Shown in pieces: positions 9,296 to 17,834 of a stretch of DNA of 64,000 nucleotides. The translations under genes and the position numbers were made by a program. The first letter of the stretch is position 1. Each line of letters begins with the position of its first letter. A model generated the notes under the pieces. The model did no database searches. It saw only the letters and a list, made by a program, of their open reading frames with translations, and was not told the DNA's origin. Source of the stretch: Caballeronia cordobensis (GTDB lineage: Bacteria; Pseudomonadota; Gammaproteobacteria; Burkholderiales; Burkholderiaceae); the NCBI RefSeq assembly GCF_001544575.2, contig NZ_FCNY02000004.1, positions 1 through 64,000 on the forward strand, written 5' to 3'.

Positions 9296-10375
9296 ATGTG
9301 CAATCACATCGGGCATCGCGGCGTTCCTTCGATCTACTGCATTCTGCCGCCGCATATGCTCAAGGAAATCGCGAAGAACGGCACGCCATCGCAGCGCGTC
9401 GCGGCGGTCGATACTTTATCGACTGATCATACGTTCCGGCAGATTCGCTCCGTGCAGGCGGCGCTGCTCGCGCCGCGACGCGGCGGGGCCGTGGCGCCGG
9501 CACCCGCCGTTCCTTCCGTACACCGAAGCATCTACACCGCCAATCACACCGAGACGTTGCCGGGCAAGCTGGTCAGGGCCGAGGGCGCGCCGAAATCCAA
9601 GGACGTGAGCGTTGACGAAGCCTACGACGGGCTCGGCGCGACCTTCGAGTTTTATCTGGAGATATTCCAGCGCAATTCGATCGACGACGCGGGCATGCCG
9701 TTGATCGGCACGGTCCACTACGGCGACAAGTACGACAACGCGTTCTGGAATTCCCAGCAGATGGTGTTCGGCGATGGCGACGGCACGCTGTTCAATCGCT
9801 TCACCATCGCGCTCGACGTGATCGGACATGAACTCACGCACGGCGTGACCGAGCATACGGCGAATCTCGCCTATTCCGGGCAGGCCGGCGCGCTCAACGA
9901 GTCCGTGTCCGACGTGTTCGGCTCGCTCATCAAGCAATACGCGCTGAAGCAGAAAGCGGACAAGGCGGACTGGCTCATCGGCGCGGGACTGCTTGCGAGC
10001 GGCGTGAAAGGCGTCGCGCTACGATCCATGAAGGAGCCCGGCACCGCATACGACGATCCCGTGCTGGGCAAGGACCCGCAGCCGGCGGACATGGCCCATT
10101 ACGTGAATACCGCGCAGGACAATCATGGCGTTCACATCAACTCGGGCATTCCGAATCGCGCGTTCTGCCTGGCGGCGCTCGACCTCGGCGGCTACGCGTG
10201 GGAAAAGGCCGGACGCGTCTGGTACGAGACGCTGAACGATTCGCACATCAAGCCCACCGCCAGCTTCAAGACTTTCGCGCGGCTCACGGTGTCCAACGCG
10301 AACCGGCTCTTCGGCGCGGGCAGCGCCGAGTCGAAAGCGGTCAGCAAAGCGTGGGACACGGTCGGTGTGCTGTGA
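9296..10375 (+). CDS. Protealysin-like M4 metalloprotease
   Basis: The 359-residue protein has the M4 zinc site HELTH (H178, E179, H182), the third ligand in GALNESVSD (E202), and the late catalytic-His region (NHGVHINSGIPNRAF). The N-terminus has no signal peptide. It instead carries a short propeptide with PPHML (18-22), matching the PPYML-type motif of protealysins, which are made without a classical leader. The ATG at 9296 follows AGGAGGA and is preferred over upstream starts. Serratia protealysin cleaves host actin and has been tied to invasion. The next gene overlaps the stop and encodes an emfourin-like inhibitor. Confidence 0.92.
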   Translation: MCNHIGHRGVPSIYCILPPHMLKEIAKNGTPSQRVAAVDTLSTDHTFRQIRSVQAALLAPRRGGAVAPAPAVPSVHRSIYTANHTETLPGKLVRAEGAPKSKDVSVDEAYDGLGATFEFYLEIFQRNSIDDAGMPLIGTVHYGDKYDNAFWNSQQMVFGDGDGTLFNRFTIALDVIGHELTHGVTEHTANLAYSGQAGALNESVSDVFGSLIKQYALKQKADKADWLIGAGLLASGVKGVALRSMKEPGTAYDDPVLGKDPQPADMAHYVNTAQDNHGVHINSGIPNRAFCLAALDLGGYAWEKAGRVWYETLNDSHIKPTASFKTFARLTVSNANRLFGAGSAESKAVSKAWDTVGVL

Positions 10376-10782
10376 GCCGGATGACAGGTCTGCGAGGCCT
10401 GCGGGCCGGGCTCGCCATGGCCTGTCTCATCGCGGCGGGCTGCATGACCGATAACGCGCAGAACGAGGAGCTGCCGATGCAAGCGGAACTGTTCATCGAC
10501 GGAGGCGTGGGCTTCTTTCCTGGCCTTGCGCGGCCGATCGTGCTCGACGAGAACGCTCTGTCGGCTGACGAGCGCGACGAGCTTGCGCGGCTCGCGTCCG
10601 CCGCCCGCGCGGAGCCGGCCGCCCCGCGCGCGGCGGCATCGAAACCGGTGCCTGACGGGCGCAGCTATCGCATTCGCATCGCCTTCGCTGATGGCACGAA
10701 AGAGTTAAGCTGCGCCGATCCTTCCGTGCCGCCCGCGTTTGCAGCGCTGATGGCGTTCATCAAAGCGCACGGGCATCGTTGA
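10372..10782 (+). CDS. Emfourin-like inhibitor of M4 protease, putative lipoprotein
   Basis: The roughly 136-residue product follows the protealysin-like gene with a GTGA overlap; an ATG at 10381 is an alternative start. After a short N-terminus, a block from ELFIDGGVGFFPGLARP through a C-terminal half with a YRIRIAFADGT strand resembles emfourin, the protealysin inhibitor encoded beside protealysin in Serratia. The N-terminus has Arg residues, a hydrophobic stretch and IAAGC, so a lipoprotein signal is likely. That is unusual, because the described emfourin is not known to me as a lipoprotein. It probably keeps the neighbouring protease off the cell's own proteins. Confidence 0.75.
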   Translation: MSRMTGLRGLRAGLAMACLIAAGCMTDNAQNEELPMQAELFIDGGVGFFPGLARPIVLDENALSADERDELARLASAARAEPAAPRAAASKPVPDGRSYRIRIAFADGTKELSCADPSVPPAFAALMAFIKAHGHR

Positions 10783-10798
10783 GGGCGGGAGCGCACGG

Positions 10799-13279
10799 TC
10801 ACGGCGCGGAATCGGCGAGTAAAGCCCTGCGCCCTTTTGGCGATGCATCGCGCGGCTTGGGCGATATGCAGGGCTCTTTCAGTCCAGCGCGCCGGCATAG
10901 GTCGTCCGCTGTCCTGTACGCCGCTTCTGCAACCGTCGCGGCGGTCTCGTTGCCCGTGTACCAGCCGAGCGGCGCCGTGCGGGCTCGCTTCAACTGGTCG
11001 CACTGACGCTCCACGCTCAACTTCTCGTTGTCGTCCAATGGGGCGCTCAGCCGTACGGGATTGAGGCAATGGGCTTTGTCGGCGCTGTCCGTGCAAGCGG
11101 GCAGCGCGTCCGCGAGCCGCTTCACCGCCTGCTCCGCGTGAGCCGAGCGCGCCTGCAAGAGCGCGAGAAGTGCGGTCGGAATCGCGAGCTGCTTGTCCGG
11201 CTTGCACTCATGGTCCTGCCCCGACTTGTGGATCGTGAAGACCGCGGGCGGATTGCCGTCGATATCGATGAGCACGACATTGCTCGACTTCCCGTCATTC
11301 ACGCGTGCGCGCTGGTCCATGAGCGTCTGCGCGCCGGAATTGTCGGCGTAACCGCCATCGACCAGCCGATGCGTTGTTTTCCCTTGCATGAATTCGCCCG
11401 CCGGCGTGACGATGGGGAACCGCGCGCTATGCAACACCGCCTGACCGACCATCAGCCCGTTTGCCGATGAATCGCCGAAGCTGCTCGACGCCGCACTGTT
11501 CGCGCCATTCGAAAACCACACGATGTTCCCGTTGTCGGCGTCGGTCGTATTGAAGAAGACCAGCGGTTTCGGCGAGATGCCACCGCTCAGATCGGCGAGC
11601 TTCATGGCAAGGGGCGCGTCGAAGTCGTCCACGTGACCCGGCGGCGGATGCTTCAGTGCGTCCTGCTGCGCAAACGCGAGCTTGAGCGCATCCGCCAGCG
11701 CATCATTCCAGCTATCGAGAATGGCCTGCCCGCGCGCCGGGTCCGTGAAGGGCACGAGGTCCAGACTGAGCGTTCGCGCGATGACAGGCGAAAGGTGGTC
11801 TTGCCCGAGCGCGCGCGCCACCACGTCCGTGAGCGGCGTTTTCGTCGCCTTCTCGCACGGCGCCCACGGATCACCGTGCGCGATGAGCTGTTGCCGCGCA
11901 ACGAGATACACGGCAATGCCGAGACTGCCGCCCGACACGCCGCTCATGGCTTCGATGTGCTTGCCGAATTCGCCGCACGAGGCGTCGTCGGCGCGCGCGA
12001 GCACCTGCGACGTGTAGATCGCGGCGCGCAAGCCTCCGCCATAGGCGTTGACGATCAGGCGCGGTGTCGGCGGCGCGTCTGACGAACCCGCCGCGCCGCC
12101 GGATAGCATCGCGTTGACGGGGGCCGTCCGGGCGTGCGCCTTGAGCCCTTCCTTGCCGAGCGGCTCGCAGCCGGCGACGCTCGCGAGAATGAACACGACG
12201 ATCGCCGCGGCGGACGTCAGGCCGGGCACCGAGCGTGAAATTCTGCGCAGAAAGAGTTGCAATCCGGCAATGAAGAGCACGGCCGCCGCGAGGAAGATCA
12301 TGACCGTGGCCGCCGATCCGACGCTTCGCACATAGGCCGCCTTCAACTCCGCGAGCAGCACGAGCACGACCAGTCCCGCGCCGCTGAAAAGCGCGACGCG
12401 TCCGATCACGTCTTCGAAATCGAGCGCGGACTCCGCCCAGAACTCCTTGTCGATCCAGCGTGTGAAAACCGTGCGCCGCCACAGCACGAACGCCAGCAGC
12501 ACCGCGGGCAGCAGCGATGCCGTGACGTCGATCAGCCAGACTGCAAAATTCGCCATGTCCAGGAATAGCAAGGCGAGGCCGAGCCCGACGCAGAAAATCA
12601 CTATGCCCGCCACCATCACGATACCGGCGCGCTGCGTCCATTTCGACGTGCTCTGCATGGCAGCCTGCCGTATTGCCACGCCCCACACGAAGAGCAGCGG
12701 GCCGATAATGGCCAGCGTCGTCACGGCAAGCGCCGTGCCGCGTTCGACCGTCCAGATGAGGGTGGCGAAGATCAGCGCGCCCATCGAGGCCGACAGCGCG
12801 AGCACGCCATACGCGCGCGGCAGCCACTTGATGGCCCGCCGGATGCTGTCTCCGTCGCTGTCCTTGAAGCGCATCGCCGCCGGGTTGTAGACCTGGGCCT
12901 GCCAGCGCGGACCGAGGTTCCGTATCTTCCACGCCGCCGGCATGCCGAGCCACGCCTCCACGGTGCAGAGCAGGCGCGCGCTATACCACACGGCGAGCGC
13001 GAGCACGGAAGACGCCACGTAGTACGAAATCAGGGCTGTCCAGTTCACCACGCTGAGCGGCGTCGAACTTAGCGGGCCGGTCTGCGGCGGCTCCGTCAGC
13101 CCGAGCAGCACTTCGCGGCTTTGCGGCACCAGATAGAACAGCGCGGCGAGGATGACGAGGCACACAGTGGGAATAAGCGCGCGCCGCAAGGCGAGAAACA
13201 GCCACGGCATGGCTGGGGAGAGCTTCCTGACGAGCCAGTCGAGCCGGTGCGAGTGCCGGGGCGCGGGGACGGTAGTCAT
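10799..13279 (-). CDS. Membrane-anchored patatin-like phospholipase
   Basis: The 826-residue protein has an N-terminal half with about eight hydrophobic helices and a C-terminal patatin domain. The latter shows the oxyanion loop (NAYGGGLRA), the nucleophile motif GVSGG (Ser449) and the catalytic Asp in DGGYADNSGA. Patatins hydrolyse acyl esters of phospholipids; here the enzyme should be tethered to the inner membrane. The ATG at 13277-13279 has an upstream GAGGTG. It lies 180 bp downstream of a lipoprotein gene on the same strand, with a promoter-like site between them. Its tail is Lys/Arg-rich and unremarkable. Confidence 0.88.
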   Translation of the reverse strand: MTTVPAPRHSHRLDWLVRKLSPAMPWLFLALRRALIPTVCLVILAALFYLVPQSREVLLGLTEPPQTGPLSSTPLSVVNWTALISYYVASSVLALAVWYSARLLCTVEAWLGMPAAWKIRNLGPRWQAQVYNPAAMRFKDSDGDSIRRAIKWLPRAYGVLALSASMGALIFATLIWTVERGTALAVTTLAIIGPLLFVWGVAIRQAAMQSTSKWTQRAGIVMVAGIVIFCVGLGLALLFLDMANFAVWLIDVTASLLPAVLLAFVLWRRTVFTRWIDKEFWAESALDFEDVIGRVALFSGAGLVVLVLLAELKAAYVRSVGSAATVMIFLAAAVLFIAGLQLFLRRISRSVPGLTSAAAIVVFILASVAGCEPLGKEGLKAHARTAPVNAMLSGGAAGSSDAPPTPRLIVNAYGGGLRAAIYTSQVLARADDASCGEFGKHIEAMSGVSGGSLGIAVYLVARQQLIAHGDPWAPCEKATKTPLTDVVARALGQDHLSPVIARTLSLDLVPFTDPARGQAILDSWNDALADALKLAFAQQDALKHPPPGHVDDFDAPLAMKLADLSGGISPKPLVFFNTTDADNGNIVWFSNGANSAASSSFGDSSANGLMVGQAVLHSARFPIVTPAGEFMQGKTTHRLVDGGYADNSGAQTLMDQRARVNDGKSSNVVLIDIDGNPPAVFTIHKSGQDHECKPDKQLAIPTALLALLQARSAHAEQAVKRLADALPACTDSADKAHCLNPVRLSAPLDDNEKLSVERQCDQLKRARTAPLGWYTGNETAATVAEAAYRTADDLCRRAGLKEPCISPKPRDASPKGRRALLADSAP

Positions 13280-13340
13280 GATTCGTACACCTCGTGAGCA
13301 GGTGCTGCCGGAACCATCCGATGAGAACGGATCTCGTTGT

Positions 13341-13369
13341 ATTAAATTCGCTCGGCCCGGTTATGCAAA
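13341..13369 (-). promoter_or_regulatory. Sigma-70-like promoter upstream of patatin gene
   Basis: On the minus strand TTTGCA (13364-13369) and TTTAAT (13341-13346) are separated by 17 bases in a locally AT-richer patch about 60 bases before the patatin ATG. The match is by eye. Confidence 0.4.
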
Positions 13370-13459
13370 TCGGATGGCGGACAAGGCGTCGAGTTTGGCC
13401 AAACAACGCGATCGTGCAAGGTTTGCGTAGCAGGGCTCACGATCGACCGTCCGCCGCGC

Positions 13460-14578
13460 TCAATTGTTGGCGGCATTCCTGACTGAACCTGCCGTCTCAA
13501 CTTCTTTGGGCTGGCTGTCTTTTATCGACGCCCTCGCCTTTTCGAGCATGGCTTGCGCTTCGGCCCGGCGTTCGAACTTCACGGTATCCACCACCATGCG
13601 TCCATATTCGCCAAGGAACGCGCTGCACACGGAAGGCAAATCGCCCGATCCCGCCTGCGCGAGCGGCCCGCCGTTGGCACCGGCTTGCGCTTTGTCGTCC
13701 AGCGCGACGGCGCAGGCCAGCACCAGCGGACCGGCTTCGCTGCCGCGCAGATACGCTTGCTGCAACTGCACGATCGCCGTGGTCTGCGCATCGCTGAGTC
13801 CGGCCTTGGTGGCCTGTCCCGGGGTCGATGACGCCGACGTGTGCGCCCCCGGTGCGCTCTTGTCCGGAGCCGCATCGCCGCCCTGAGCGTTCGCCTGATC
13901 GGCCGTGCCGGCCTTCTTGACGGCGGCCACCTTCTTCATCGCCGCGGGCGCGCCGTCCGCGGCCACCGGCTGAGCGCCCGGCGCGGACCCGTCCTGCGGC
14001 GCCTCGCCGGGCGCCGACTTTCCGGTCCCGGGCGGCGGCGCCGTTGCTTCGGTCGTCGTGCCATCGGACGCGATGCCGTCGCCGGACACCATTTCCACCG
14101 CCAGCAACGTGACCATCACATCGCCGAAACGGCTCAGCAGGAACGCGTAGCTGATCGGCGAAATCGCGCCGTTCGCGTAGGCTTCGCATGCGCTGAAAAG
14201 CCCGTTGCGCAACAACTGGATCGTGCCGAGCCGCTTGCCGAGCTGGGCGATCGCCTCGCTGCGCGCGCGCGACACGGCCAGCGCGCCGCGCACGTCGCCC
14301 GCCTGCGACAGCGCGGGAATCGCCTTCGCCTCGGCCTCGGCGCTCGCGCCGAATGCCGTCGAGAAGGCTTTCGCCACCTCGGGACTGGGCTCGGCGCAGA
14401 TCACATCGTGCGGCGCTGCGGGAGCGTTGCGGGAGCGCGCATAGACGAGGCGCGAGTCCGCCTTGGTGGCAAGCGTGTCGGCCTCGCCGACGTTCTGATG
14501 GGAAATGCTGGGCATGTCGACGCATGCCGTGAGCGCGAGCGTGGCTGCCGCCAGCGCCATCGAGCTGAGCTTGTGCAT
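13460..14578 (-). CDS. Putative lipoprotein of unknown function
   Basis: This 372-residue protein begins with a lipoprotein signal (Lys near the start, a hydrophobic Ala/Leu stretch, then LALTAC). The N-terminal half is Ala-rich and helical with a few Cys residues. The middle (about 175-250) is an Ala/Gly/Pro/Lys low-complexity linker. The C-terminal part is helical and ends in a charged tail. GGAGG lies directly before the ATG. I do not recognise the family. Position suggests a link to the downstream membrane patatin. Confidence 0.75.
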   Translation of the reverse strand: MHKLSSMALAAATLALTACVDMPSISHQNVGEADTLATKADSRLVYARSRNAPAAPHDVICAEPSPEVAKAFSTAFGASAEAEAKAIPALSQAGDVRGALAVSRARSEAIAQLGKRLGTIQLLRNGLFSACEAYANGAISPISYAFLLSRFGDVMVTLLAVEMVSGDGIASDGTTTEATAPPPGTGKSAPGEAPQDGSAPGAQPVAADGAPAAMKKVAAVKKAGTADQANAQGGDAAPDKSAPGAHTSASSTPGQATKAGLSDAQTTAIVQLQQAYLRGSEAGPLVLACAVALDDKAQAGANGGPLAQAGSGDLPSVCSAFLGEYGRMVVDTVKFERRAEAQAMLEKARASIKDSQPKEVETAGSVRNAANN

Positions 14579-15046
14579 GGTTCCTCCGATTTCCTCGACC
14601 GTCGTTCATCCAGTTGCAAATATCGCGGCCCGATGCCGGGGCTGCGCGGGCGGGAGGACATGACTGGGGTCGATGGTGCCGAAAGCGAGGCCGGACGTTC
14701 GTGCCGGGCCGCTCGATCTCGATGAACTGAATTCCCGCTCGATAGGCAGAACGATTCCGCACACCGCGATTTGAATGCGCGCGCGGACGCTTTTTGCACC
14801 GCCCCCGCCTGCGCTGGCGCGCCGCAGCCCGCCTACGACTTTCGATGTAGGCGTTCCGGTCGATGTTGCGCGCCCCCTCCCGCCACTAATTTTCAAGCGC
14901 CGGCTCGCAGGCGCGGCTTTATAGCCGCATCGCCTCGGCCACGCGCTTGGCGGCGCACCGGTCTCGTCAGGAGGGGCCATGTTCTCGCAACCCACAGGAA
15001 TGCACGCGGCGCGCCGCGCTTCAGGTCTTCGCGACGCGGTGTCAGC
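14579..15046. other. 468-bp divergent intergenic region
   Basis: It separates the lipoprotein gene (minus) from the sigma-like gene (plus). It holds an inverted repeat (14830-14836 with 14847-14853, a possible operator) and an AT-rich TTTATAG-type patch near 14920. A small leader frame begins at 14979. The minus-strand open frame covering 14606-14995 has no ribosome site and an atypical composition, so it is not called. Confidence 0.4.
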
Positions 15047-15059
15047 ATGGATGCGCTAA
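14979..15059 (+). CDS. 26-residue leader ORF overlapping the sigma-like gene start
   Basis: A strong AGGAGG site precedes ATG 14979, opening a 26-codon frame (begins MFSQPTGMHA, ends AWMR) that stops at 15057-15059, 13 bases inside the next gene. The next gene's own ATG at 15047 lacks a good ribosome site, so this frame may deliver ribosomes to it by coupling. Confidence 0.4.
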   Translation: MFSQPTGMHAARRASGLRDAVSAWMR

Positions 15060-15817
15060 GCCCTCGCGACTCCGGCGTCCTGGCGATGGAAACCGCCACG
15101 CTCGCCGATCTCTGGCAACGCCGCGCCAGTCTCTCGGACGTCGAAATCGGGAGTATTTACAGAATGGTGCTCGCCGCGCTGCGCTCCTACTACCCGCCCG
15201 AGCTGCGCGGGCTGCCGGAGGACAAGGAAGAGCTGATCTCGCAATTCTTCTTCTCGCGCGTGCTGCGACTCGACTCGGAACAGCGGGCCTCGCATGCCTC
15301 GCCGGAAAGCGCGCCTTCCACCGCGCATGCGTTGTGCGCGTACTTTCGCCGTTTCCTGATCGACTGCCTGCGCAGCGCGAGCCTGCAACGCAATCTGTCG
15401 CTCGAGATCGACGGCGTGCAGGCCGAAGTCGATTCCCGCGCGCACGCACCCGACGATCCGATCGCGGCGACGCTCGCGGAGTTCGGATTGACCGAGGCGC
15501 GTGTGCGCGCGCTCGCGCGGGTGTTCGTCGCGCAGTCCGACGAGCACGACCGCCAGATCCTCGCGGGCAGCCTCGGCGCGAGCGGCGAGCGCAAGGGCGG
15601 CCTCAAGGGCGTCGCCGACGCGTACGACGTGCCTTCATACCACTATCGCGCGCGCAAGCTTGGCGTGACGACGAAGAAAGATTCGACGCCGGCCTGCTAC
15701 GCCGCGACCAAGATCGGCCGCTGGACGGAAGAGACGCTCGGCATCGAGATCACGCCGGAAAACCGCGATGCGATTCTGATCGTGCTGAATCTGCTGGCGC
15801 TGGAAGCGCACGCGTGA
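15047..15817 (+). CDS. Sigma-70-like regulatory protein, divergent
   Basis: The 256-residue protein has an N-terminal helical part, a segment (AYFRRFLIDCLRSA) reminiscent of sigma region 2, and a C-terminal part with LAEFGLTEARVRAL and a KGVADAYDVPSYHYRARKLG helix-turn-helix-like stretch resembling region 4. It may be an extracytoplasmic-function-like sigma factor or a derived DNA-binding protein, but similarity is weak. The start used is the ATG at 15047, overlapped by a leader frame; a second in-frame ATG at about 15086 is possible. It is convergent with, and 12 bp from, a LuxR-type regulator. No anti-sigma gene is adjacent. Confidence 0.6.
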   Translation: MDALSPRDSGVLAMETATLADLWQRRASLSDVEIGSIYRMVLAALRSYYPPELRGLPEDKEELISQFFFSRVLRLDSEQRASHASPESAPSTAHALCAYFRRFLIDCLRSASLQRNLSLEIDGVQAEVDSRAHAPDDPIAATLAEFGLTEARVRALARVFVAQSDEHDRQILAGSLGASGERKGGLKGVADAYDVPSYHYRARKLGVTTKKDSTPACYAATKIGRWTEETLGIEITPENRDAILIVLNLLALEAHA

Positions 15818-15829
15818 AGGAACTAGACC

Positions 15830-16864
15830 CTACGCGCGCCTTTCCTTGTCGGCTTGCAGTCGCCCCGCGATAAGCTGCACGAGATAAAGCGCAAACTCAG
15901 GCTCCTGATAATAGAGGCGAATCGCGTCGGCGGCCGAGACCGTGCGCATCTCGCAGTCGGTCTTGCAAACCACCGTCGACGTGCGCCGGCGCTCCGGCGA
16001 AAAGAGGCCGATTTCGCCGAGCACCGCGCCCGCGCCCAGTTCGATGCCCGGCTCGGCGAGACGCACGACGCCTGTCTCGACGTAAAACATCTGACCGCTC
16101 GGATCGCCCTTGCGAAACAGGACTTCGCCCGCGCGAAAACGCTGGCTTTCCATCCTCGCAAGCAGCCGCGCGACCGGCAAAGGGCCGCTGAAGGCGTGAT
16201 TCGCCTGCGTATCGCGGATCTTTTCCATGCGCGCCGCGACCGCGCTCGCTTCGCCCCGGCTCGACACTTTTAGCGCCTTGAAGATCGTCGTCAGATGCGT
16301 CTTGACCGTGGCTTCGGCGACGCCCAACTCGCGCGCGATGATCTTGTTGGAGCGTCCCCGCGCGAGCAGCGCGAGTACCTCTAGCTGGCGCTGCGTCAGA
16401 TGCAGGTGGAGATACGGGTCGGCAGCGGCCGCCGCGCTCGATGGAACCGACTCGGGCGGCGCGTACGGCGCTTCCGTTGATGCGGTCAGCAGCGAGCGCG
16501 GCAGCGAGACGCCGCCCGCGAGCACCAGCCCCAGCGCGCCAAAAAGCAGTTTCGCCGACGCGGATTTCTCCACGCAACCGGCAATGCCCGCCGCGATCAG
16601 TTCATCGACCTCTTCGCGCGTCGCCATGCCGAGCAGCACGATGATGGGCGTCGCGCGCGCATGGCCGCGCGCGGCATCGAACTCGTCGCTGCGCTCGCGC
16701 AAGCGCTCGCCATCCATCACGATGCAGTCGGGCTTGCGCGCGCCCGGCAACTCCACACCGAGGCGGTCGCACGCCAGCACTTCGGCATCCTGCGCGAATC
16801 CGCGCAAGAGCGCCGCAACGCCGTCGCGAAACAGCCCCGCCGGTCCGGTGAGAAGGATGTACAT
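15830..16864 (-). CDS. Receiver-like / LuxR HTH / cNMP-binding fusion regulator
   Basis: The 344-residue protein has three parts. The first (about 1-120) has a response-regulator fold pattern with D51 at the acceptor position, but the N-terminal acidic pair is replaced by TGPAG, so it is probably a pseudo-receiver. The second is a LuxR-type helix-turn-helix (about 155-215; TQRQLEVLALLARG, then EATVKTHL). The third is a Crp-type cyclic-nucleotide/effector-binding domain (about 235-335; GEVLFRKGD, GEIGLF). In Crp proteins the sensor domain comes first, so this order is unusual. The open frame continues to 18061, but the ATG at 16862-16864 starts the first domain. Its DNA targets are unknown. 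Confidence 0.85.
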   Translation of the reverse strand: MYILLTGPAGLFRDGVAALLRGFAQDAEVLACDRLGVELPGARKPDCIVMDGERLRERSDEFDAARGHARATPIIVLLGMATREEVDELIAAGIAGCVEKSASAKLLFGALGLVLAGGVSLPRSLLTASTEAPYAPPESVPSSAAAAADPYLHLHLTQRQLEVLALLARGRSNKIIARELGVAEATVKTHLTTIFKALKVSSRGEASAVAARMEKIRDTQANHAFSGPLPVARLLARMESQRFRAGEVLFRKGDPSGQMFYVETGVVRLAEPGIELGAGAVLGEIGLFSPERRRTSTVVCKTDCEMRTVSAADAIRLYYQEPEFALYLVQLIAGRLQADKERRA

Positions 16865-17008
16865 GTAAGGAATGCTATACCCACTGGCGCGGTCATGCCG
16901 CCGCGGCGCGCGCGCCATGACGCGCCGGTTTCGAATTCCGCGGCACTCCATCGTCTTCCAGAGCGAAAGCCGCCGGCTTTCGACCGAGACCATTTCGAGG
17001 AGCACGCC

Positions 17009-17803
17009 ATGATCGCCAACCAACCTCACCGTATCTGCAATCTGATTCCATCCAGGAACACGCATAAGGACTGGCAGTTCAGGGATGCGCTGGAAGCAGG
17101 CGCGGTCGGCGCCGTCGCCGCGCTGCCGGACGCCGTCGATCTTCGCGCGCCGTGGTGGCCGGTCGGGGACCAGGGGCAGACCGGCTCGTGCGTCGGCTGG
17201 GGATCGACCGACGGACTGATGCGCTATCACATGGTCAAAGCCGGCAAGCTGGCCGAAGAGGAAATGCTGTCGCCGCGTTACACGTGGATGGCGTCGAAGG
17301 AAACCGATACGTTCGTGTCGCGTCCGGAAACCTTCATCGAAGGCGCCGGGACGACGCTGAAAGCCGCGATGGACATCTGCCGCAACTATGGCGTCGTCAC
17401 CGATGCGCTGTTGCCGTTCAATATCGCCACGCTGATGTACACCGGAAACGAGAACGAATTCTTCGCGACGGCCTCGCAACGGCGCGCCACCGCGTACTTC
17501 AACCTCGGGAAGAACTTCAATCAATGGCGGACCTGGCTCGCCTCGCACGGGCCGATTCTCGTCGGCGTGAACGTCGATTCGACCTGGGACAACGCGACCG
17601 CGACGCAAGGCAAGCTGGACGTCTTCAATGCCCAGACGACCCGTGGCGGACATGCGCCGTGCGTCGTGGGATACACCGCCGATCAGCGCTTCATCATTCG
17701 CAACAGTTGGGGCACGGGCTGGGGCGATAATGGCTTCGCTTATGCCACCGAGCAATACATCACCGACGCCTTCTTCGACGAAAGCTACGGGATCACCGTC
17801 TGA
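17009..17803 (+). CDS. Papain-family (C1) cysteine protease without signal peptide
   Basis: The 264-residue protein carries the complete papain active site: oxyanion Q55, nucleophile C61 in DQGQTGSCVGW, H215 in GGHAPCVVGY and N232 in RNSWGTGWGDNGF. The N-terminal 40 residues hold no secretion signal and no long inhibitory propeptide, so it may be made active. The ATG at 17009 follows GAGGAG. The next gene, 31 bp downstream, encodes a chagasin-type inhibitor of this protease class, which supports pairing. Delivery by a non-classical route such as T6SS, or a cytosolic role, are both open. Confidence 0.9.
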   Translation: MIANQPHRICNLIPSRNTHKDWQFRDALEAGAVGAVAALPDAVDLRAPWWPVGDQGQTGSCVGWGSTDGLMRYHMVKAGKLAEEEMLSPRYTWMASKETDTFVSRPETFIEGAGTTLKAAMDICRNYGVVTDALLPFNIATLMYTGNENEFFATASQRRATAYFNLGKNFNQWRTWLASHGPILVGVNVDSTWDNATATQGKLDVFNAQTTRGGHAPCVVGYTADQRFIIRNSWGTGWGDNGFAYATEQYITDAFFDESYGITV

Positions 17804-17834
17804 ACCACAGCAAGCGCATTGAACCGGAGTCGCG

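Noticed and set aside
14606..14995. Minus-strand 129-codon frame in the divergent region
   Set aside because: No ribosome site, atypical composition, and it overlaps the leader ORF and probable promoter region of the sigma-like gene.
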